A DNA stretch of 64,000 bases from Pandoraea fibrosis (lineage in GTDB: Bacteria; Pseudomonadota; Gammaproteobacteria; Burkholderiales; Burkholderiaceae), in assembly GCF_000807775.2 (NCBI RefSeq), contig NZ_CP047385.1:5208001-5272000 (forward strand). Reading direction: 5' to 3'. The notes beneath the pieces are model-generated. The model was not told the DNA's origin. It did no database searches and saw nothing but the letters and a program-made list of their open reading frames with translations. Below are positions 55,278 to 62,130 of this stretch, piece after piece (positions within the stretch are counted from its first letter, which is position 1; each line of letters starts with the position of its first letter). Made by a program: the position numbers and the translations under genes.

Positions 55278-55934
55278 ATGGCACGTACCAAAGCGCCCGA
55301 TCACGAATCGCAGCGCGAACAGATTCTCGACGTCGCCGCCGAGGCCTTCGCCCGCGCGAGCTATCCGAGCACGTCGATGTCCGAGCTGGCCGCCGCGTGC
55401 GGCACCTCGAAAGCCCGGCTGTATCACTACTACGCGAGCAAGGACGCCATCCTGTTCGATCTGCTCGAGCGCTATACCAAGCGCCTGATGCTGATCGTCA
55501 CCGAGGTCGAGGCACTGGGCCAACGCCGCGGGCTGTCCGAGCGCGACACATTCCACGAACTGATCCGCGCGTTTCTCGATGAGTACGAGACGTCGCAGAC
55601 ACGTCACATCGCGCTGCTCAACGACGTGAAGTTCCTGAACGACGAACAACGCGAGATCGTGCTCAATCGCCAGCGCGACGTGGTAGCCGCCTTTGCCCGC
55701 CAACTCTCGCGTGCGTTCCCCGACCGGGTGGCCAAGCACAACCAGACGGCCCTCACGATGATGCTGTTCGGCATGATCAACTGGACCTTCACCTGGCTCA
55801 AACCCGGCGGCCGCATGCGGTATCGCGACTTCGCCAATGAAGTGATCGCCGTGCTCGAACATGGCCTCGTCGCCCCGCTGCCAGGCGGTATCGAAGCCGC
55901 CATTCCGGCCGCGGCAACGCCCACGCGCGCCTGA
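55278..55934 (+). CDS. paaR: TetR-family repressor, PaaR-like
   Basis: 218 residues. TetR helix-turn-helix (about 10-60: I-L-D-V-A-A-E-A-F-A-R-A-S-Y-P-S-T-S-M-S, then G-T-S-K-A-R-L-Y-H-Y-Y-A-S-K-D) and a helical ligand domain are visible. In betaproteobacteria PaaR represses paa genes and is released by phenylacetyl-CoA. The perfect palindrome at the paaA promoter in the same cluster supports the name. GGAG precedes the ATG and a strong terminator follows. Confidence 0.9.
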   Translation: MARTKAPDHESQREQILDVAAEAFARASYPSTSMSELAAACGTSKARLYHYYASKDAILFDLLERYTKRLMLIVTEVEALGQRRGLSERDTFHELIRAFLDEYETSQTRHIALLNDVKFLNDEQREIVLNRQRDVVAAFARQLSRAFPDRVAKHNQTALTMMLFGMINWTFTWLKPGGRMRYRDFANEVIAVLEHGLVAPLPGGIEAAIPAAATPTRA

Positions 55935-55953
55935 AGTCAGTCATCACTCACAT

Positions 55954-55984
55954 GAAAAAGGGCGATTTGTCGCCCTTTTTTGTT
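55954..55984 (+). terminator. rho-independent terminator after paaR
   Basis: An 11-pair stem (55954-55964 with 55969-55979) with TTTG loop runs into a T-rich tail. It marks the end of the paa cluster. Confidence 0.9.
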
Positions 55985-56113
55985 GCCTCGCAACAACTCC
56001 CAGGGGGACCTCGTTGAGGGTTACATCCAGAAAAGACGCCGCGCTTCAGCAACTTAGACACTTCCCTCCACGACAGTCATTTATTTCCTAGGGTTTTTAC
56101 CTACTCGTTCAGG

Positions 56114-56119
56114 TATAAT
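56114..56119 (+). promoter_or_regulatory. likely -10 box of the GNAT gene
   Basis: A TATAAT consensus hexamer sits 55 bases upstream of the acetyltransferase start in an otherwise AT-rich patch. A good -35 at 17 bases is not obvious, so the promoter may need an activator or use an extended -10 (the bases before it are AGG). Confidence 0.4.
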
Positions 56120-56173
56120 TCTTTTGCGTCGCACAATTCAGTACACGCACTATGAATACCTAAGGATTTCGCC

Positions 56174-56830
56174 ATGACTGCCCCGAACCACACGCCCGAC
56201 GTCGCCCACGCGACGGTTGCCGCCAACGAGCGGTCGAGCGTGATGATTCGTGAGCTGACCTCCGGCGACATCCACCGACTCCAGCGCCACTTCCTGGCGC
56301 TCGGCGAAGAAGACCGCCTGCTGCGCTTCGGCCAGGCCGTCACCGACGACGTGATCACCCGTTACGTTGCCAGCCTCGACTTCTCGCGTGACAGCGTGTT
56401 TGGGGTCTACGACGACAATCTCGCGCTCGTCGCCGTGGCGCACGTTGCCCAACTGCCGGAAGGCAAGAACGGCCGTGTCGCGGAATTCGGCGTCTCGGTG
56501 CTTGAATCGGCACGCGGCCGTGGCATTGGCTCCCGTCTGTTCGAGCGCGCCGCCATCCATTGCCGCAACAAGCGCGTCGACACCCTGTATATGCACTGCC
56601 TCTCGCGCAACGCCCGCATGATGCGTATTGCGAAGAAGGCTGGCATGGAGATCAACTTCGCTTACGGCGAAGCCGACGCCTATCTGAGCCTGCCCCCGGC
56701 CGACACGCAGTCGATGCTCTCGGAAATGATGCAGGATCAGGTTGCCGCCTTCGATTACGCGGTCAAGCGTCAGCTTCGCAACGCCCGCCGTTTGTTCGGC
56801 GCGCTCCTGCCGAATCAGCGCGCAGCCTGA
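56174..56830 (+). CDS. GNAT family N-acetyltransferase
   Basis: 218 residues, ATG after AAGGA. The GNAT fold lies at about 17-150. The acetyl-CoA-binding stretch R-G-R-G-I-G-S-R-L-F-E-R-A (about 115-127, the Q/R-x-x-G-x-G/A motif) and C-R-N-K-R-V-D-T-L-Y-M-H-C-L-S-R-N-A-R-M are typical. A helical C-terminal tail follows. The acceptor is unknown. It is monocistronic, between two clear terminators. Confidence 0.87.
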   Translation: MTAPNHTPDVAHATVAANERSSVMIRELTSGDIHRLQRHFLALGEEDRLLRFGQAVTDDVITRYVASLDFSRDSVFGVYDDNLALVAVAHVAQLPEGKNGRVAEFGVSVLESARGRGIGSRLFERAAIHCRNKRVDTLYMHCLSRNARMMRIAKKAGMEINFAYGEADAYLSLPPADTQSMLSEMMQDQVAAFDYAVKRQLRNARRLFGALLPNQRAA

Positions 56831-56858
56831 CCCGGACGTCAGTCATCCCGCGCAAAAG

Positions 56859-56887
56859 AAAACCCGGTCGATTGGCCGGGTTTTTTT
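56859..56887 (+). terminator. rho-independent terminator of the GNAT gene
   Basis: AAACCCGG pairs with CCGGGTTT around an eight-base loop and is followed by seven or more T. It lies about 30 bases after the stop and just before the convergent Lrp gene. Confidence 0.9.
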
Positions 56888-56917
56888 GTCTTCGTCACAA
56901 TGACGACGTGAGTCGAT

Positions 56918-57406
56918 TCACGGTAACGGAAGCGCCGTCGTTTCCTTGAGTTGATCGAGCACGAAACTCGTTTTGACGTCGACGACGCTCGGATGCACGA
57001 TCAGTTGCGTCTGCATGAATCGCGAGAAGTGCGCCATGTCGCGGACATGCACGCGCAACAGATAGTCCATGTCGCCCGCCATCGCGTAGCAGCCGACCAC
57101 CTCCGTCCAGGTATCGACCACGCTGCGAAAGTGCTCGATGACCGAGCCGCCCTCCCCGTCGCCGGGATGCCGCTTGTCGAGCCGAACGTTCACGTAGGCA
57201 AGCAGACCGAGACCGAGTCGCGTTGGCTCCAGCAGCGCAACGTAGCCGCGAATGACGCCGGCTTCTTCAAGGCGTCGGATGCGTCGCAGACAGGGACTCG
57301 GCGACAGTCGGACCTGCTCGGCGATTTCAAGATTGGACAGCCGGCCATTGCTCTGCAGCAAGGCGAGGATCCGGCGATCGATCTTGTCCAGTTCCAGTTT
57401 TGACAT
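56918..57406 (-). CDS. Lrp/AsnC-family transcriptional regulator
   Basis: 162 residues from the ATG at 57406, which follows GGGGAGAG; four in-frame upstream codons are possible. An N-terminal helix-turn-helix (about 1-60: L-D-K-I-D-R-R-I-L-A-L-L-Q, L-R-R-I-R-R-L-E-E-A-G-V-I) and a C-terminal RAM effector domain (about 65-150: G-C-Y-A-M-A-G-D-M-D-Y-L-L-R-V) are present. Such proteins respond to amino acids and often regulate neighbouring catabolic genes. It points away from the small exported protein gene upstream. Confidence 0.93.
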   Translation of the reverse strand: MSKLELDKIDRRILALLQSNGRLSNLEIAEQVRLSPSPCLRRIRRLEEAGVIRGYVALLEPTRLGLGLLAYVNVRLDKRHPGDGEGGSVIEHFRSVVDTWTEVVGCYAMAGDMDYLLRVHVRDMAHFSRFMQTQLIVHPSVVDVKTSFVLDQLKETTALPLP

Positions 57407-57621
57407 CTCTCTCCCCATTATTGGTATATATGCGCAACATTATTGCGCATTATTTTCATTTTCAGGAAGATATCGCCCGAATTCGACGGTTACGACAGAT
57501 TACAGCGAGATGCTCGGGAACCCAGGGACAAAGAAAAAGCGCCAACCTTGTCGAGGCGGCGCCTTGGTGAGCCGGAACGTGTCGCCGTCAGGGCAACGCG
57601 CTCAGCGGGGATGAGGCCGCA

Positions 57622-57837
57622 TTAGCGGCGCTGGAATTCTCGCGGATCGATCGTGCGCTGGTCGAGCGGGCCTTCGTAACGCTGCGGCTGTTGCGTGGTT
57701 CGCTGCTGCGTCTGCGTAATGGGGGTAGGTTCGGCCGTCTTGTCGCGCGCCATTTCATCGGCGCGAGCGACGCTCACTTCCAGGGTCAGGAACGAAGCGG
57801 AAACCAGCAGGAATTTGGCGATGTTTCGTTGATTCAC
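57622..57837 (-). CDS. small exported protein of unknown function
   Basis: 71 residues from a GTG at 57837, with AAGGAG five bases upstream. The signal peptide is about 1-26 (F-L-L-V-S-A-S-F-L-T-L-E-V-S-V-A-R-A, cleavage before D-E-M). The mature part is about 45 residues, rich in Gln, Thr, Pro and Arg (T-Q-T-Q-Q-R-T-T-Q-Q-P-Q-R-Y) and probably unstructured. No family is recognised. A clean ribosome site and signal peptide argue that it is a real gene. Confidence 0.65.
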   Translation of the reverse strand: MNQRNIAKFLLVSASFLTLEVSVARADEMARDKTAEPTPITQTQQRTTQQPQRYEGPLDQRTIDPREFQRR

Positions 57838-58432
57838 AGTGACTCCTTTCTTGCGTATCGCTTTATTGCTACACGCACAAACTGTGCGCTAAGTACGTAC
57901 CCAACGTGTCGGGTAAGGCATTAGTTGCCATTCTGCCCGGTCTGTTCCCGGTCGCCCCGAATCGTTACACGTTGTTACCCGTGTGTCAGAAGGCACCGAC
58001 AAACGGACGGTTGCCGACATAATCGCGACACAATGCCGTCATTTTGAGGCGAAATCCGAAAGCAGCAGTGCGTCTCGGTGACGCACCTATGGGTAATGTG
58101 AGGGGGGCAGCACGAAAACGTCAGACAAGGGTTTACGCCATCCATCTTACGTTTACGTAAACGTCATAATCCTCGTTATACTGCCCCCGATCGGCACCTA
58201 TGAAGCGGCACCGTTACCGTCAGGCAACGCCCTGACACCGGTGCTAACATAAGTCCGACTGGCAACAGCATCACGATAAAAGGCCCGCTCGATGGATGAC
58301 CTCATGCAAGTGAGCACCCGGGAAAGCAATAAACAAAGGCCGGCATTCACCGCTGCCGTCCTGCTTCACGAGAGCGGGAGGGGCAAGAAGTTTTGGCGAT
58401 CCCAAAATCAGTGAGAGTGAGGAGCACACCCC
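57838..58432. other. long intergenic region upstream of the indolepyruvate oxidoreductase gene
   Basis: About 595 bases. It must hold the promoters of the small exported protein (minus) and of the oxidoreductase (plus). One notable element, a perfect palindrome at 58149-58164, is listed separately. I see no convincing gene in it. Confidence 0.6.
58149..58182 (+). promoter_or_regulatory. 16-bp palindrome and promoter-like elements upstream of ior
   Basis: ACGTTTACGTAAACGT (58149-58164) is a perfect inverted repeat. TTTACG inside it (58152-58157) and TATACT (58177-58182) are 19 bases apart, the spacing typical of MerR-family promoters. The motif resembles sites I recall for LiuR, a MerR-type regulator of branched-chain amino-acid degradation. 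No merR gene is in the window. The palindrome is certain, the regulator a guess. Confidence 0.5.
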
Positions 58433-61400
58433 ATGAACGCCCCCGTCAATCCGAGCTTGTTGGCCGCCCTAGAATCGGTCACGCTCGACGACAAATACAC
58501 GCTTGAGCGCGGTCGCGCGTACATGAGCGGCATCCAGGCTTTGGTCCGGCTACCGATGTTGCAACAGGCGCGCGACGCTGCCGCCGGCCTCAACACCGCG
58601 GGTTACATATCCGGCTATCGCGGCTCGCCGCTAGGCGGCCTGGATCTGTCGCTGTGGAAAGCCAAACAGCACCTCGCCAGCCATCACATCGTCTTCCAGC
58701 CCGGCCTGAACGAAGACCTCGCCGCCACCGCCGTGTGGGGTTCGCAGCAGGTCAATCTATACCCCGCCAAGTTCGATGGCGTGTTCTCCATGTGGTACGG
58801 CAAGGGCCCCGGCGTCGACCGCTCGATGGACGTGCTCAAGCACGGCAACTCGGCCGGCTCGTCCAAGCATGGCGGCGTGCTGGTGCTCGCCGGCGACGAC
58901 CACGCAGCCAAGTCCTCCACGCTCGCGCATCAGTCCGAACACGTCTTCAAGGCAGCCGGCATTCCCGTGCTGTATCCGTCGAACGTTCAGGAATATCTCG
59001 ACTACGGCTTGCATGGCTGGGCGATGAGCCGTTACTCCGGCCTCTGGGTCGCGATGAAGTGCGTGACGGACGTGGTCGAATCGTCGGCCTCGGTGATGAT
59101 CGATCCGCACAACGTGGACATCCGCCTGCCGGACGACTTCATCATGCCGCCCGACGGCCTGAACATCCGCTGGCCCGATCCGCCGCTGGTGCAGGAAGCG
59201 CGGATGATCGACCACAAATGGTACGCCGCCCTCGCCTACGTGCGTGCCAACAAGCTCGACCGCGTGACGATCGACTCGCCCAATGCGCGCTTCGGCATCA
59301 TGACCGGCGGCAAGGCGTATCTCGACGTCTGTCAGGCGCTCGCCGATCTGGGACTGGACGAAGCGACCTGCCAGCGCATTGGCATCCGACTGTACAAGGT
59401 GGGCTGTGTGTGGCCGCTCGAAGCGCAGAGTGCGCGCGCGTTCGCACAGGGGTTGCAGGAAATTCTCGTGGTCGAGGAGAAGCGTCAGATCCTCGAATAT
59501 CAGATCAAGGAAGAGCTGTACAACTGGCGTGACGACGTGCGTCCGCGCGTGTACGGAAAGTTCGACGAGAAGGACGGCGCCGGTGGCGAATGGTCCGTGC
59601 CGATGGCCAACTGGCTGCTGCCGGCGCACTACGAACTCTCGCCCGCCCTCATTGCCAAGGCCATCGCCACGCGTCTCGAGAAGTTCGAGCTGCCAAGCGA
59701 CGTGCGCGAGCGCATCGCCGCGCGCCTGCGGGTGATCGAAGCGAAGGAGCAAGCGCTCGCCAAGCCGCGCGTTGCGGCCGAACGCAAGCCATGGTTCTGC
59801 TCGGGCTGTCCGCACAACACGTCGACCAATGTGCCCGAAGGCTCGCGCGCGATCGCCGGCATCGGTTGCCACTACATGACCGTGTGGATGGACCGCAAGA
59901 CCGATACCTTCTCGCAGATGGGCGGTGAAGGCGTGCCCTGGATCGGACAGGCGCCGTTCTCGTGCGACGAACACATCTTCGCCAACCTGGGCGACGGGAC
60001 CTACTTCCATTCGGGGCTGCTCGCGATTCGTGCGGCGATCTCGTCGAAGGTGAACATCACCTACAAGATTCTTTACAACGATGCGGTCGCCATGACCGGC
60101 GGCCAGCCCGTGGACGGCACGCTCACCGTGCCGCAGATCGTGGCGCAGGTCGATGCCGAAGGCGCGGCAAAGATCGTCATCGTGACGGATGAACCCGAGA
60201 AATACGACGGCGTGAAGCTCGTCGGCGACATTCCCGTCTATCACCGCAGCGAACTGGATCGCGTGCAGCGCGAACTCCGGCTGGTCAAGGGCACCTCGAT
60301 TCTGATTTATGACCAGACCTGCGCCACCGAGAAGCGCCGCCGCCGCAAACGCGGGGCGTATCCCGATCCGGCCAAGCGCGTGGTCATCAACGAAGCGGTC
60401 TGCGAGGGTTGCGGCGATTGCTCCGTGAAGTCGAACTGTCTGTCGGTCGAGCCGCTCGAGACGGAATTTGGCACGAAGCGTCAGATCAACCAGTCGACCT
60501 GCAACAAGGACTATTCCTGCCTGAACGGTTTCTGCCCGAGCTTCGTGACGGTCGAAGGCGGTCAACTGCGCAAGCCCAAGACGGCGCAGGTCGACAGCAG
60601 CGGTCTGCCGCCGCTGCCCGAACCGGCGCTGCCGGCGATCACGCGTCCGTATGGCATTCTCGTGACGGGCGTGGGCGGTACGGGCGTCGTCACGATCGGC
60701 GGCTTGCTCGGCATGGCCGCACATCTGGAGAACAAGGGCGTCACAACGCTCGACGTGACCGGTCTCGCGCAGAAGGGCGGCGCGGTGACGAGCCACGTGC
60801 AGATCGCACTGCAACCGGAAGACATTCACGCCACGCGCATCGCCATGGGCGACGCGCGCGTGGTGATCGGTTGCGACGCCATCACCACGGCGAGCGACGA
60901 CACGCTCTCGCGCGTACAGCATGGCGTGACGAACATCGTGGTCAACAGCGCACACACGCCCACGGCCGAGTTCATCCGCAATCCGAACTGGCGCTTCCCC
61001 GGCTCAAGCACGGAGAACGATATCCGCGCCGCAGCGGGCGAGAGCGTCGATTTCGTCGATGCCAATCACCTCTCGCTGCGTCTGCTGGGCGACACGATCT
61101 ACACCAACCCGTTCGTGCTGGGCTACGCCTGGCAAAAGGGCTGGGTGCCGCTCTCTTACGCGGCTCTCACACGCGCCATCGAACTGAACGGCGTCGCCAT
61201 CGAGAAGAACAAGCAGGCGTTCGAATGGGGCCGTCGCGCAGCACACGATCTGGCGTCTGTGCGTCGATTGGCACAGCAGAACGAAGCGCCGGAGTCGTCC
61301 GCAGCGGGCGGCAAGCTGATCACGTTGCACTCGCCGCACGCGCTCGACACGCTGATCCAGCGTCGCTACGACCAACTCGTGGCGTATCAGGATCGCGCCT

Positions 61401-61999
61401 ACGCGGAGCGCTTCAAGCAAACGGTGGATCGTGTGCGCGCCGCCGAAACGGCGCTCGCCAGCGGCGCCATGCAGATGCCGCTGACCGAAGCCGTCGCCCG
61501 TGCGCTGTACAAGCTCATGGCGTACAAGGACGAATACGAAGTAGCGCGTCTGTACACCGATCCGGCGTTCATGAAGAAGCTGAACGAGCAGTTCGAAGGC
61601 GACTTCACACTGCGCTTCCATCTCGCGCCGCCGTCGCTGGCCAAACACGACGACAAGGGGCATCTGGTCAAGAAGGCCTACGGCGCGTGGATGATGAAGG
61701 CGTTCGGTGTGCTGGCGAAGTTCAAGGGCCTGCGCGGCGGTGCGTTCGATATCTTCGGCCGCACGCAAGAGCGTCGCACGGAGCGGGCGCTGATCGGCGA
61801 GTATGAAGCGCTGGTAAGCGAACTGATCTCGCGTCTGAACGAACACAATGTGTCGCTGGCCGTGCAACTGGCCGAACTGCCGCAGGAAATTCGCGGCTAC
61901 GGGCATGTCAAGGAGCAGAACCTCGCTGCCACGCGCATCAAGTGGACGAAGCTGCTCGCGCAATTGCGCGATGGCGGTTCGCATCGCGCGGCGGCCTGA
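58433..61999 (+). CDS. indolepyruvate ferredoxin oxidoreductase, fused (IorAB-like)
   Basis: 1188 residues. An IorA-like part begins with the pyruvate oxidoreductase fold (about 50-240: G-Y-R-G-S-P-L-G-G-L). The TPP domain follows (about 455-590: C-S-G-C-P-H-N-T-S and G-D-G-T-Y-F-H-S-G), then a ferredoxin-like region with C-x2-C-x2-C-x5-C and C-x5-C-x4-C (about 656-705). An IorB-like gamma domain comes next (about 740-930: G-V-G-G-T-G-V-V-T-I-G-G) and then a long C-terminal domain. The enzyme would decarboxylate indolepyruvate and related aryl or branched 2-oxo acids to acyl-CoA, passing electrons to ferredoxin. The single-chain form is normal in proteobacteria. GAGGAGC precedes the ATG. Confidence 0.94.
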   Translation: MNAPVNPSLLAALESVTLDDKYTLERGRAYMSGIQALVRLPMLQQARDAAAGLNTAGYISGYRGSPLGGLDLSLWKAKQHLASHHIVFQPGLNEDLAATAVWGSQQVNLYPAKFDGVFSMWYGKGPGVDRSMDVLKHGNSAGSSKHGGVLVLAGDDHAAKSSTLAHQSEHVFKAAGIPVLYPSNVQEYLDYGLHGWAMSRYSGLWVAMKCVTDVVESSASVMIDPHNVDIRLPDDFIMPPDGLNIRWPDPPLVQEARMIDHKWYAALAYVRANKLDRVTIDSPNARFGIMTGGKAYLDVCQALADLGLDEATCQRIGIRLYKVGCVWPLEAQSARAFAQGLQEILVVEEKRQILEYQIKEELYNWRDDVRPRVYGKFDEKDGAGGEWSVPMANWLLPAHYELSPALIAKAIATRLEKFELPSDVRERIAARLRVIEAKEQALAKPRVAAERKPWFCSGCPHNTSTNVPEGSRAIAGIGCHYMTVWMDRKTDTFSQMGGEGVPWIGQAPFSCDEHIFANLGDGTYFHSGLLAIRAAISSKVNITYKILYNDAVAMTGGQPVDGTLTVPQIVAQVDAEGAAKIVIVTDEPEKYDGVKLVGDIPVYHRSELDRVQRELRLVKGTSILIYDQTCATEKRRRRKRGAYPDPAKRVVINEAVCEGCGDCSVKSNCLSVEPLETEFGTKRQINQSTCNKDYSCLNGFCPSFVTVEGGQLRKPKTAQVDSSGLPPLPEPALPAITRPYGILVTGVGGTGVVTIGGLLGMAAHLENKGVTTLDVTGLAQKGGAVTSHVQIALQPEDIHATRIAMGDARVVIGCDAITTASDDTLSRVQHGVTNIVVNSAHTPTAEFIRNPNWRFPGSSTENDIRAAAGESVDFVDANHLSLRLLGDTIYTNPFVLGYAWQKGWVPLSYAALTRAIELNGVAIEKNKQAFEWGRRAAHDLASVRRLAQQNEAPESSAAGGKLITLHSPHALDTLIQRRYDQLVAYQDRAYAERFKQTVDRVRAAETALASGAMQMPLTEAVARALYKLMAYKDEYEVARLYTDPAFMKKLNEQFEGDFTLRFHLAPPSLAKHDDKGHLVKKAYGAWMMKAFGVLAKFKGLRGGAFDIFGRTQERRTERALIGEYEALVSELISRLNEHNVSLAVQLAELPQEIRGYGHVKEQNLAATRIKWTKLLAQLRDGGSHRAAA

Positions 62000-62021
62000 T
62001 CGTCCAGGGCGTCGTTTCAAC

Positions 62022-62062
62022 AAAAATCCCGCCAGCGCGCGAGCGTCTGGCGGGATTTTTTT
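62022..62062 (+). terminator. rho-independent terminator of the ior gene
   Basis: A 14-pair stem (62022-62035 with 62047-62060) with an 11-base loop and terminal T run. It separates the oxidoreductase gene from the convergent malic enzyme gene and, with A on one side and T on the other, could serve both strands. Confidence 0.92.
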
Positions 62063-62130
62063 ATGCGCTCTCGCGCGCTCGGCAGACACGACCGCCAGCG
62101 ATTATCGCGGCGGCCAGTCCATCCCGATCA

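Noticed and set aside
57252..57614. Plus-strand frame opposite and beyond the Lrp gene
   Set aside because: Half of it is antisense to a clear Lrp gene and the rest has no protein character.
58757..60955. Long minus-strand open frame (732 codons) opposite the indolepyruvate oxidoreductase
   Set aside because: It mirrors the codon positions of the real gene and shows no family motif.
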